Below, piece by piece: positions 7,926 through 14,995 of a stretch of DNA of 31,947 nucleotides; within the stretch, counting starts at the first letter, position 1; each line of letters begins with the position of its first letter. The stretch comes from JBOHER01 sp050701115. GTDB lineage: Bacteria > Actinomycetota > Actinomycetes > Mycobacteriales > Pseudonocardiaceae. Under the pieces are notes generated by a model, which saw nothing but the letters and a program-made list of their open reading frames with translations, ran no database searches and was not told where the DNA came from. Both the position numbers and the translations under genes were made by a program. The stretch covers positions 1 through 31,947 of the forward strand of contig JBOHER010000330.1 of NCBI GenBank assembly GCA_050701115.1, written 5' to 3'.

Positions 7926-7959
7926 GCCTGCCGTTTCGCCAGTACGGCATGCGGCAGGC
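7926..7959. repeat. Inverted repeat in divergent promoter region
   Basis: GCCTGCCG (7926-7933) and CGGCAGGC (7952-7959) form an 8-bp inverted repeat with an 18-nt loop that itself holds GCC-agta-CGGC. It lies 12 nt upstream of the septum-formation gene and about 85 bp upstream of the ygiB-like gene. It could be an operator for either direction or a 5' leader hairpin. Confidence 0.4.
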
Positions 7960-8043
7960 CGATAGTGTTGGCAACGACGCATTCGCCGGTAGCAAATGCG
8001 ACAGCGCGTCGCTATCGCACCACGTTCCGCATCGGAGTTATGG

Positions 8044-8616
8044 ATGACAGATAACGACACACCGGACGGCGAGGACAAACCGCGCCGCGGATCGATGCGG
8101 TTCCAGGATGCCGAGACCACTACGCCGCGCCAGCCGACGCTGGCTGAGCAGCGCGCGCGGGCTCGCGCCCTCGAACAGGAGCGGCAGCGCGAACGGGAAC
8201 TCGGACAGAAGTCCGAGACACGCCGCAAGGTGATGATCGGCGCCGGGGTGACGGTGGGACTGGTCGGCCTGGTCGCCGCCTACTACGTCGCCACCCCCGA
8301 CGAAGTCACCGCGGTGTGCACCGACGCGGACGGCACCGTGGTGGAGAACGAGGACTACTGCGACGAGGATTACGTCACCAGTCAGGGTGGCCACATCGGG
8401 CCGGGCGGGTTCATGTTCCTGCCGATCGGCCTCGGCGGCGGGTCCTACCGGTACAACTACGGGGGCAGCGGCCCGGTCGGCGGCCCGGTCTCCGGCGGCT
8501 CCTACAGCAAGCCGTCTAACGCGAAGATCAGCACGCCGTCCGGAAAGACGGTGCAGCGCGGCGGGTTCGGCATCAGCGGCAAGACCGGCGGCTTCGGTAA
8601 GAGTGGCGGGTCATAG
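8044..8616 (+). CDS. DUF1190/YgiB-like membrane-anchored Gly-rich protein
   Basis: A 190-residue protein. Residues 30-60 are a charged helical segment (Arg/Glu-rich), 62-83 a transmembrane helix, then an outside domain with Cys residues at 92 and 106 and a long Gly/Ser/Tyr tail containing RGGFG at 172-176. The enterobacterial YgiB/YjfM (DUF1190) proteins also have a membrane anchor, a Met/Gly-rich FWMPL-type patch and a C-terminal RGGFG motif; here FMFLPIGLGGG and RGGFG stand in the same order. With the downstream ATP-grasp ligase and DUF350 genes this recreates the ygiB-ygiC/yjfL-M-C gene set. The ATG at 8044 is used; the overlapping ATG at 8040 hits a stop at once. Function unknown. Confidence 0.7.
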   Translation: MTDNDTPDGEDKPRRGSMRFQDAETTTPRQPTLAEQRARARALEQERQRERELGQKSETRRKVMIGAGVTVGLVGLVAAYYVATPDEVTAVCTDADGTVVENEDYCDEDYVTSQGGHIGPGGFMFLPIGLGGGSYRYNYGGSGPVGGPVSGGSYSKPSNAKISTPSGKTVQRGGFGISGKTGGFGKSGGS

Positions 8617-8694
8617 TCGAGGGTGGCCGGAGGCCGCGATCGAGCAGGCAGGTAGGCGGTGATCTCGGATCACCCGAGCGATAGGGGACACACA

Positions 8695-9864
8695 ATGCAC
8701 CGGGAGCGCAACGCCCCTCGTCGCGACGGGCAGCGGATCGTCGAGGAGCAGGGGATGGTGTTCGGCACCCCCGCCCGCGACGGCACCGGCAAGGATCGGC
8801 CCTATTGGGACGAGTCGGTGCACTACGTGCTGTCCATGTCGGAAGTGCTTTCGGTCGAGGCGGACGTCGAACTGCTGCACTCGATGTGCCTGGAGGCCGT
8901 CGAGCACGTGGTCACCGCCGAGCGGTACCGCGATTTCGCCATTCCCGAGTGGGTGTGGCCACACATCGCCGAATCCTGGCGGCGGCACGACCCGTACGTC
9001 TACGGCCGGTTCGACCTGCGCTACGACGGATCCGGTCCGGCCAAGCTGCTCGAGTACAACGCGGACACGCCGACCTCCCTGCTTGAGGCCGCTGTCCTGC
9101 AGTGGCATTGGAAGACCGAGGTCTACCCGGACGACGACCAGTGGAACTCCATCCACGAGCGGCTGGTCGAGCGGTGGGCGCAGATCGGTGACACGCTGCC
9201 GTCCCAAGAGTTGCACTTCACCTGGTCATCGGCGGACCCGACCGGCGAGGACCATGTGACCACCGCCTACCTGCAGGAGACCGCCGCCGAGGCGGGCATG
9301 GACACCGTCGGGCTGGCGATCGAGGAGATCGGCTGGGACCCGCTGCTGAAGCGGTTCGTCGACCTCGAGGAAGCGCCGATGAACACGGTGGTCAAGCTAT
9401 ACCCGTGGGAGTGGGTGGTCGAGGAGGAGTTCGGCCGCTACGCCGTGCAGTCGCTGCCCAAGACGCTGTGGATCGAGCCGCTGTGGAAGATGCTGCTGTC
9501 CAACAAGGCATTGCTCGCGATCCTGTGGGAGAACTACCCTGGCCACCCCAATCTGCTCCCCGCGTTCCTTGACCAGCCCGGGCCACTGGTCGAATACGTG
9601 CGCAAGCCCAAGCTGGGGCGGGAGGGCGCCAACGTGCAGATCGTCGCGCCGGGCTACGAGACCCAGACCGGTGGTGTCTATGGTGCGGAGGGCTACATCT
9701 ACCAGGCGTTCCACCCACTGCCCGAGTTCGATGGGTACCGTCCGGCGCTGGGTGCGTGGATCGTCGGCGATGAGGCCGCGGGCCTGGGCATCCGGGAGAC
9801 CGCGGGTCTGGTCACCGATGACGGCGCGGCGTTCGTGCCGCACCGGATCCCTGATGCAGCATGA
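8695..9864 (+). CDS. Glutathionylspermidine synthase-like ATP-grasp ligase (YgiC/YjfC type)
   Basis: A 389-residue protein matching the synthetase (C-terminal) half of glutathionylspermidine synthase, without the amidase domain. Family landmarks are GRFDLRYDG (104-112), KLLEYNADTPTSLLEA (117-132), the Lys-Leu-Tyr-Pro-Trp-Glu segment near 234-239, and KPKLGREGANV (304-314), the nucleotide-binding loop of the ATP-grasp fold. The expected chemistry is ATP-dependent amide-bond formation, but YgiC/YjfC proteins are not proven glutathionylspermidine synthases, and actinobacteria generally use mycothiol rather than glutathione, so the substrate is open. The ATG at 8695 is preceded by AGGGGA at good spacing and is preferred over GTG 8659. 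It lies between the DUF1190-like and DUF350 genes, probably one operon. Confidence 0.85.
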   Translation: MHRERNAPRRDGQRIVEEQGMVFGTPARDGTGKDRPYWDESVHYVLSMSEVLSVEADVELLHSMCLEAVEHVVTAERYRDFAIPEWVWPHIAESWRRHDPYVYGRFDLRYDGSGPAKLLEYNADTPTSLLEAAVLQWHWKTEVYPDDDQWNSIHERLVERWAQIGDTLPSQELHFTWSSADPTGEDHVTTAYLQETAAEAGMDTVGLAIEEIGWDPLLKRFVDLEEAPMNTVVKLYPWEWVVEEEFGRYAVQSLPKTLWIEPLWKMLLSNKALLAILWENYPGHPNLLPAFLDQPGPLVEYVRKPKLGREGANVQIVAPGYETQTGGVYGAEGYIYQAFHPLPEFDGYRPALGAWIVGDEAAGLGIRETAGLVTDDGAAFVPHRIPDAA

Positions 9865-9906
9865 TCTTCGTCTTGTCCGCCCACTTTCACTGAACAGGAA
9901 GACAAC

Positions 9907-10374
9907 GTGACCGCAGCGCTCGCATCCACCGCTCTTGCCCTGCCCGCCGATTTCGGCGCCGACCTGGTCCGCGGGATCGGCGCGATCCTGCTGTACGCGG
10001 TCGTCGGCCTGGTGCTCATGCTGGTGGGCTTCTACGCCATCGACTTCACCACGCCCGGCAAGCTGTCCGCGCTGGTGCGCGCGGGCCTGCCGAACGCGGT
10101 GATCGTGACCGCGTCCGGGCTGGTGTCCATGGCGTTGATCGTGGTGGTGGCCATCTGGGCGTCGGCATCGGACCTGACCGCCGGGCTGATCACCGCGCTG
10201 GTGTTCGGGCTGGTCGGCATCCTCGCCCAGGTCGCGGCGGTGCGGTTGCTTGAGTGGTCCACCCGGATCGATGTCGGCTCCACGATCGAGCGTGACACCT
10301 TCGCCCCGGCCAGCGTGGTGGTCGCCGCGGCCCACGTGGCTCTCGGCCTTGTCGTCGCTGTCGCCATCTCCTGA
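9907..10374 (+). CDS. DUF350 membrane protein (YjfL-like)
   Basis: A 155-residue integral membrane protein with four hydrophobic helices (about residues 20-45, 58-80, 88-112, 130-153), the layout of the DUF350/YjfL family. The GTG at 9907 follows AGGAAG by a suitable spacer, and the gene starts 42 bp after the ATP-grasp ligase. DUF350 proteins repeatedly occur with YgiC/YjfC ligases and DUF1190 proteins, which suggests a joint membrane or envelope function; molecular activity is unknown. Confidence 0.85.
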   Translation: MTAALASTALALPADFGADLVRGIGAILLYAVVGLVLMLVGFYAIDFTTPGKLSALVRAGLPNAVIVTASGLVSMALIVVVAIWASASDLTAGLITALVFGLVGILAQVAAVRLLEWSTRIDVGSTIERDTFAPASVVVAAAHVALGLVVAVAIS

Positions 10375-10381
10375 TCTCTCC

Positions 10382-10387
10382 TAGGGT
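10382..10387 (+). promoter_or_regulatory. -10 box of the dehalogenase-like gene, probably leaderless
   Basis: TAGGGT (TAnnnT) ends 6 nt before the ATG at 10394, just after the stop of the DUF350 gene at 10374. It argues that the hydrolase gene has its own leaderless transcript rather than being the last gene of the upstream operon. Confidence 0.5.
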
Positions 10388-10393
10388 GGGCCA

Positions 10394-11311
10394 ATGCGCA
10401 CCCTGAGGACACCGGACGACCGTTTCGTTGACCCGCCCGACTTCGACTACGAACCGCGCTATGCGGATGTGCCGGACGGTGATGGCGCTGCCCTGCGGAT
10501 GGCCTACGTCCAGGCGGGCCCGGCCGACGGCCCACCGGTGCTCCTGCTGCACGGGGAGCCCACCTGGTCCTTCCTCTACCGCAGGATGCTGCCCGTGCTG
10601 GCCGATGCCGGGTTGCGCGCGATCGCTCCCGACTTGGTGGGCTTCGGTCGGTCCGACAAGCCTGCCGAGGTGTCCGACCACAGCTATGCGCGACATGTCG
10701 AGTGGGTGCGCGCGTTGGCCTTCGACGCATTGGACCTGCGCGCCGTGACGCTGGTCGGCCAGGATTGGGGCGGTCTGATCGGCCTGCGCCTGGTCGCCGA
10801 ACACCGGGATCGGTTCGACCGGGTCGTCGCCGCGAACACCGGCCTGCCCACCGGCGACCATCCTATGCCGGAGGTCTGGTGGATGTTCCGGGAGGCCGTC
10901 GCCAAGGCTGAGACGCTGGACATCGGCCGGTTCGTGCGGTCCGGATGCCGCACGCCGATGTCGGCGGAGGTACGCGCGGGCTACGACGCCCCGTTCCCCG
11001 ATGAGACCTACAAAGCGGGTCCGCGAGCGATGCCGCTGCTGGTGCCGACCAGCCCCGACGATCCGGCTACCGAAGCCAACCGAGCCGCGTGGCAAACGTT
11101 GTCCACATCGGACATCCCGTTCCTGTGTGCGTTCTCCGACGGCGATCCGATCACCGCCCCGATGGCACCGATCCTGATCCGGGCGATGGCGGGTGCGGCG
11201 GGGTTGCAGCATCCGACCATCACTGGTGCGGGTCACTTCCTGCAGGAGGACGCCGGTGAGCGGCTGGCGGAGGTGACTGTGGAGTTCATCCGGGGCGCCA
11301 ATTCAGCATGA
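10394..11311 (+). CDS. Haloalkane dehalogenase-like alpha/beta hydrolase
   Basis: A 305-residue alpha/beta hydrolase of the haloalkane dehalogenase type, which cleaves carbon-halogen bonds through an aspartyl ester. Family marks are HGEPTWSFLYRRM (53-65, oxyanion hole), GQDWGG (122-127) with nucleophile Asp124 followed by a halide-binding Trp125, a Trp pair in the cap (162-163), FSDGDPIT with a probable catalytic acid Asp251, and GAGHFLQED with His281. The length is normal. The Asp nucleophile followed by Trp distinguishes it from serine esterases; epoxide hydrolases also use Asp but lack the conserved HGEPTW arrangement. Natural substrate unknown. A -10 box lies 6 nt upstream, and a complex palindrome follows immediately downstream. 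Confidence 0.88.
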   Translation: MRTLRTPDDRFVDPPDFDYEPRYADVPDGDGAALRMAYVQAGPADGPPVLLLHGEPTWSFLYRRMLPVLADAGLRAIAPDLVGFGRSDKPAEVSDHSYARHVEWVRALAFDALDLRAVTLVGQDWGGLIGLRLVAEHRDRFDRVVAANTGLPTGDHPMPEVWWMFREAVAKAETLDIGRFVRSGCRTPMSAEVRAGYDAPFPDETYKAGPRAMPLLVPTSPDDPATEANRAAWQTLSTSDIPFLCAFSDGDPITAPMAPILIRAMAGAAGLQHPTITGAGHFLQEDAGERLAEVTVEFIRGANSA

Positions 11312-11374
11312 GGGACGCTGGACGTCCCCAATGTGGCTGTGGGGACGTTGGATGCCATCACATTGGGGGCATCC
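11312..11374. repeat. Nested palindromic intergenic element
   Basis: The gap between the dehalogenase stop and serS holds three linked inverted repeats. GGGACG (11312-11317) faces CGTCCC; ACGTCCCC (11322-11329) pairs with GGGGACGT (11341-11348); GGATGCC (11350-11356) pairs with GGCATCC (11368-11374). In addition CCCCAATGTG (11326-11335) is complementary to CACATTGGGG (11359-11368), so the loops of the two hairpins can pair or the whole can refold into one longer hairpin. It may end the dehalogenase transcript or be a dispersed palindromic element; there is no T run. Confidence 0.6.
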
Positions 11375-11397
11375 GGTGGCGCGCTGTGCGCTCGGAC

Positions 11398-11403
11398 TAC
11401 GCT
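11398..11403 (+). promoter_or_regulatory. -10 box of serS, probably leaderless
   Basis: TACGCT (TAnnnT) ends 8 nt before the serS GTG at 11412. Only gagcagcc separates box and start, so the transcript should begin at or within 1-2 nt of the start codon. Confidence 0.45.
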
Positions 11404-11411
11404 GAGCAGCC

Positions 11412-12680
11412 GTGATCGACCCTAGGACACTGCGCGAGAATCCGGACCTGGTGCGCGCTTCGCAGCGCACCCGCGGCGAGGACGAGAGCATCGTCGACAA
11501 GCTGCTCGGCCTCGACGCGCGCAGGCGATCCGCGATCGCGCGAGCCGACACGCTGCGTGCGGAGCAGAAGCAGTTCGGCAAGCAGGTCGGCAAGGCGAAC
11601 GGTGACGAGCGCCAGGCGCTGCTGGCCAAAGGCAAGGAACTGGCCGCAGAGGTCAAGGCCGCGGAAGCCGAGCAGGCCCAGGCTTCCGAGGAGTTCAACC
11701 AGCTGTACAGCCAACTGCCCAACCTGGTGCACCCGGACGCCCCGGCAGGCGGCGAAGACGACTACGTGGTGCTCAAGCACGTCGGTACCCCGCGCGAGTT
11801 CGACTTCACGCCCAAGGACCACCTCGAGCTGGGAGAGGGCATCGGCGCGCTGGACATGGAGCGGGGCGCGAAGGTGTCCGGCTCGCGCTTCTACTTCCTC
11901 ACCGGCATTGGCGCGCAGCTGCAGCTGGCGCTGCTCAACATGGCCGCGGCGCAGGCAGCCGAGAACGGCTTCCAGCTGATGATCACCCCGGTGCTGGTGC
12001 GCCCGGAGATCATGCAGGGCACCGGATTCCTCGGCGCGCACGCGAGCGAGGTCTACCGGCTGCGCGATGACGACCTCTACCTGGTCGGCACCTCCGAGGT
12101 CTCGCTGGCCGGCTACCACGCCGAGGAGATCCTGGATCTCTCGCCGGGCCCGCGTCGGTACGCGGGCTGGTCGTCGTGCTTCCGCAGGGAGGCGGGTTCC
12201 TACGGCAAGGACACCCGCGGGATCGTCCGCGTGCACCAGTTCGACAAGGTCGAGATGTTCATCTACTGCCGCCCCGAGGACGCCGAGGCCGAGCACGCCC
12301 GGCTGCTGGCATGGGAGGAGCAGATGCTCGCCAAGATCGAGGTGCCCTACCGGGTGATCGACACCGCAGGCGGAGACCTTGGCACGTCGGCGTCGCGCAA
12401 ATTCGACTGTGAGGCGTGGGTGCCGACCCAGCGGGCCTACCGCGAGCTGACCTCGACCTCGAACTGCACCACGTTCCAGGCGCGCAGGCTCAACACGCGT
12501 TACCGGGACGAGGGCGGCAAGCCGCAGTTCGCCGCCACCCTCAACGGCACCCTGGCGACCACCCGGTGGATCGTGGCCATGCTGGAGAACCACCAGCTCG
12601 AGGACGGCTCGATCCGGGTGCCCGGGGCGCTGCGCCCGTTCCTCGGTGGCCGAGAGGTCATCGAGCCGGTCACTGCCTGA
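11412..12680 (+). CDS. serS: Seryl-tRNA synthetase (SerS)
   Basis: A 422-residue class II aminoacyl-tRNA synthetase charging tRNA-Ser and tRNA-Sec with serine. The N-terminal tRNA-binding coiled coil spans about residues 28-100 (Arg/Lys/Glu/Ala-rich). The catalytic domain shows LVGTSEVSLAGYH (224-236), motif 2 starting FRREAGSYGKDT (257-268) and motif 3 NGTLATTRWIVAMLE (378-392). The length is normal. GTG at 11412 gives the expected N-terminus beginning IDPRTLRENPD. The gene follows the palindromic element and carries its own promoter-like box. Confidence 0.98.
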   Translation: MIDPRTLRENPDLVRASQRTRGEDESIVDKLLGLDARRRSAIARADTLRAEQKQFGKQVGKANGDERQALLAKGKELAAEVKAAEAEQAQASEEFNQLYSQLPNLVHPDAPAGGEDDYVVLKHVGTPREFDFTPKDHLELGEGIGALDMERGAKVSGSRFYFLTGIGAQLQLALLNMAAAQAAENGFQLMITPVLVRPEIMQGTGFLGAHASEVYRLRDDDLYLVGTSEVSLAGYHAEEILDLSPGPRRYAGWSSCFRREAGSYGKDTRGIVRVHQFDKVEMFIYCRPEDAEAEHARLLAWEEQMLAKIEVPYRVIDTAGGDLGTSASRKFDCEAWVPTQRAYRELTSTSNCTTFQARRLNTRYRDEGGKPQFAATLNGTLATTRWIVAMLENHQLEDGSIRVPGALRPFLGGREVIEPVTA

Positions 12681-12825
12681 GTACGGTTCGCCGACCTTCA
12701 TTACGCGGTGGAGTGCTGATGTAACTCACTGGGGTGGAATCTGGAACCGATGCCCGCGTGCGGATCTACCCTGATAGTCGCGCGCGCTTCCGTATTGGCC
12801 CGTTCTTCGAGGCTAGGAGGCAACG

Positions 12826-13203
12826 ATGAAGGCAATCACTCGCGCCGTGCTGGGTGGATTGGGCGCTGCGGCATTGGGCTCCATGGTGGTGGCCGGGCCG
12901 GCCGCCGCGAGCTCGCCTGCCGGCGGCGAACTGAACTGCACTTATCGGCTGAATCAGCAGGCGGGCAAGGTTTCCGGTAGCTGTGCCGGTAGTACCGACT
13001 TCGGATCTGCCAGCGGGTCGTTCACCGGTCACCTGCGGCCCGGCGGCTTCGGCTCCGGCGAGTTCACCGTGGATGGTCCCGCCGGGTCCTACAGCGGTTC
13101 GTTCAAGGGCAAGCCGTTCAAGGGTGGGAAGGCCAAGGGCAGCTGGTCGGTCGAGCTCGGCTCGCTGAGCGTGTCCGGGACGTTCGTCGCCATCTCCCGG
13201 TAG
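12826..13203 (+). CDS. Small secreted Gly/Ser-rich protein
   Basis: A 125-residue protein with a clear signal peptide: MKAITR, a hydrophobic core to about residue 24, and cleavage near GPAAAS. The mature part is short, rich in Gly and Ser, has two Cys (38 and 53), and repeats of the type GSFTGHL, GSYSGSFKG and GSWSVEL that suggest a small beta-sheet with alternating Ser/Gly strands. AGGAGG (12814-12819) precedes the ATG with ideal spacing, which strongly supports translation. TACCCT at 12767-12772 may be its -10. A strong hairpin terminator follows. I do not recognise the family. Confidence 0.8.
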   Translation: MKAITRAVLGGLGAAALGSMVVAGPAAASSPAGGELNCTYRLNQQAGKVSGSCAGSTDFGSASGSFTGHLRPGGFGSGEFTVDGPAGSYSGSFKGKPFKGGKAKGSWSVELGSLSVSGTFVAISR

Positions 13204-13213
13204 GGCGGGGGCA

Positions 13214-13242
13214 GGCCCGGCAGGTGGATAGCCTGCCGGGCC
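13214..13242 (+). terminator. Hairpin terminator, 11-bp perfect stem
   Basis: GGCCCGGCAGG (13214-13224) and CCTGCCGGGCC (13232-13242) pair perfectly around a 7-nt loop, 10 nt after the stop codon of the small secreted protein. There is no T tract, which is common for actinobacterial intrinsic terminators. Confidence 0.75.
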
Positions 13243-13409
13243 CTGTCATGCGCGGGACTTATGTGCGGATTCCGCCCGCTGGCGAACCGATGATCTGCCA
13301 AGCTTTCCGGCATGACGTTGTCTGCCGTGGGAGGGAGAAGTCCAACGCGTGCGTGCAGGGTAAGGAGATCACCCCGCTGGTCACCGAGAACCTGCCGGAG
13401 GGCTGAACC

Positions 13410-14243
13410 GTGTTGCGTTCGCGCGCTGTGCCCGCTGCCTGCGCGCTGATGCTGGTGCTCGCGGCGTGCGGGCAGGACAACGCGCCACCGGAAGGTGTGT
13501 CCGTCTCGCTGCAACAGTGGCGATCCGATGAGACGGCCCATGCGCTGCAGGTGGCGGTGCGCAACGAGTCAGCGACGCCGGTGCACTTCGCCGACGTCCA
13601 GCTGATCACCGATTCGTTCGAGGTGCTGCCGCCGGAGACCATCGGCAGCACGCTCGCCAGCACGCCCAGAACCGACCTGCGGATTCCCTACGGCCGCGCG
13701 CGCTGCACGCCGGACCGGGTGCCCGAAATGCGGCCCGCGACGGTGGTCGCGCACCTCCGGGTGGGCGACGGTGACCTGCGCGAGGTGCGCTTCGATCTGC
13801 CGCATCCGGAACCGCTGCTGAGCAAGCTGCTGGTGGCCGAGTGCGGGGCTTTTCTGATCACCCAGGTGGCGGACTTCGGGTTCGGTGCCGAGTGGGTGCG
13901 GGCCGGGGATGCACTGCGGGGCACCGTGCGGGTCAGCAGGCGTGGCGGCGGCGAGCGGGTCACCGTGCACGAGCTCGGGGACACCACCAACTACACCCTG
14001 CGCCCCCTGCGTGCGGGGGAGCCCGTGGCCGTGCTGTCCGGCGGGGCTGACCGGCTGGACATCCCGGTGCAGGTCCGTGCTGCGCGCTGCGATCCGCACG
14101 CCTTCGCCGAGGCCAAGAAGGGCTTCGTATTCCCGGTCTGGGCGTCCGTCGGTGCGGGCGAGACCCGCCACCTGACCTTCACTCCACCCCAAGCCACCCG
14201 CAGTACCTTCAACAACTTCGCCCGCGATGTGTGTGGCCTCTAG
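13410..14243 (+). CDS. Putative lipoprotein, unknown function
   Basis: A 277-residue predicted lipoprotein: positive N-terminus, hydrophobic segment at about 8-18 and lipobox LAAC with Cys20. The mature part is beta-rich; it contains Cys at about 96, 152, 227 and 275 that could form disulphides. GGAGGG lies before the GTG start at 13410. Segments such as LQVAVRNESATPVHFADVQL look like an immunoglobulin-like or copper-chaperone-like beta sandwich, but I do not recognise a named family. The 46-bp palindrome begins 27 nt after its stop codon. Confidence 0.75.
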   Translation: MLRSRAVPAACALMLVLAACGQDNAPPEGVSVSLQQWRSDETAHALQVAVRNESATPVHFADVQLITDSFEVLPPETIGSTLASTPRTDLRIPYGRARCTPDRVPEMRPATVVAHLRVGDGDLREVRFDLPHPEPLLSKLLVAECGAFLITQVADFGFGAEWVRAGDALRGTVRVSRRGGGERVTVHELGDTTNYTLRPLRAGEPVAVLSGGADRLDIPVQVRAARCDPHAFAEAKKGFVFPVWASVGAGETRHLTFTPPQATRSTFNNFARDVCGL

Positions 14244-14269
14244 CAGCCAGCGGTGCAGCCTGGGCCCGC

Positions 14270-14315
14270 CTCGTGCGTGAAAGTTGTTGCATGGGCAACC
14301 CTGAGCACTCACGAC
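14270..14315 (-). repeat. 46-bp palindromic repeat, copy 1
   Basis: This is the reverse orientation of the copy at 14950-14995; the two agree at 44 of 46 positions. The outer arms are CTCGTGCGTG and CACTCACGAC and the inner stem is GTTGC-atgg-GCAAC. It starts 27 nt after the lipoprotein stop codon and lies before the LuxR-type gene. Confidence 0.85.
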
Positions 14316-14422
14316 CCGGGCTGCCTGTAACGGGCGATGGGGTGCCAGCGAACTCACGGCATCGGACAACGTCGATACGCATATCTGCCTCGGTGTGCGT
14401 CTTGCTCGGCGTAGGAGTCGCG

Positions 14423-14956
14423 ATGGGCCACATGCTTGATCTTCGGCAGGCCGTCGAGATGGCGGCGCTGGCCTCTGTCGCGGCCACCGAGCACGCGCTC
14501 GCCAACTCGCTGTGGCCCGCGTTGACCGACCTGGTCGGGCCGGTCCGCATTTCCTGGTGGGCAGGCGGGATGACCGGCAGCACGTGCGGGTGCGTCGAGG
14601 GCGTACGGGGTGACACCGTCGTGCTCGCCGACCTGCGTACGCCTTGCCGGGTGGAGTTCTGCCGGCATGACGCGGTCTTCAGCCAGGAGGAGTTCGAATT
14701 CCTGCAGTTGCTCCGGCCGCACCTGCTCGCCGCCCTGGACCGGGTCGAGCGGTGCAGCGCAAGCCTTCAGCTCACCGGTCGCGAGCAGCAGGCCCTCGGT
14801 CTGGCGGCGCTCGGGTACACCGACGGCGCCATCGCGCATCGGCTCGGGGTCAGCGCGCGCACCGTGGGGCGGCACTTGGAGCACGCTTACCGCAAGTTCG
14901 GTGTGCACGCGCGCCACTCGGCGGAGATCGCGCTGGTCGGCCACAACGGCTCGTGA
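14423..14956 (+). CDS. LuxR-type HTH regulator
   Basis: A 177-residue regulator with a C-terminal LuxR/GerE helix-turn-helix: LTGREQQAL at 117-125, DGAIAHRLGVSARTVGRHL at 134-152 and the closing helix AYRKFGVHARHSAEI. The N-terminal ~110 residues resemble the tail of a GAF-like or helical sensing region (FSQEEFEFLQLLRPHLLAAL is frequent just before such HTH domains) but show no receiver domain, so it is not a response regulator. ATG 14423 has GGAG 7 nt upstream; the frame is open further up but that part reads through the palindromic repeat. The TGA stop lies inside the left arm of the next repeat copy. The target genes are unknown. Confidence 0.82.
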   Translation: MGHMLDLRQAVEMAALASVAATEHALANSLWPALTDLVGPVRISWWAGGMTGSTCGCVEGVRGDTVVLADLRTPCRVEFCRHDAVFSQEEFEFLQLLRPHLLAALDRVERCSASLQLTGREQQALGLAALGYTDGAIAHRLGVSARTVGRHLEHAYRKFGVHARHSAEIALVGHNGS

Positions 14957-14995
14957 GTGCTCAGGGTTGCCCATGCAACAACATTCACGCACGAG
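14950..14995 (+). repeat. 46-bp palindromic repeat, copy 2, between convergent genes
   Basis: Outer arms CTCGTGAGTG and CACGCACGAG, inner stem GTTGC-ccat-GCAAC. It fills the space between the LuxR-type gene and the convergent oxidase gene, and supplies both stop codons: TGA at 14954-14956 on the plus strand and TGA at 14987-14985 on the minus strand. A two-way terminator role fits the position. Confidence 0.9.

Noticed and set aside
11311..11412. tRNA gene or riboswitch near serS (T-box-like)
   Set aside because: No cloverleaf, no GGTTC-type T loop and no T-box motif; the sequence is explained by nested inverted repeats and the serS promoter is leaderless.
11397..12701. A 434-codon minus-strand open frame
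   Set aside because: Antisense to serS, which has all class II synthetase motifs.
13224..13406. A 60-codon frame just upstream of the lipoprotein gene
   Set aside because: It starts inside the terminator hairpin, has no ribosome site and no signal or family features. A short leader peptide cannot be excluded but is unsupported.
14231..14422. N-terminal extension of the LuxR-type protein
   Set aside because: This part reads through the palindromic repeat and has no domain; ATG 14423 has a good ribosome site.
14270..14995. Insertion sequence bounded by inverted repeats
   Set aside because: The only gene inside is a LuxR-type regulator, no transposase is present, and each end is itself palindromic; kept as a finding rather than annotated as a mobile element.
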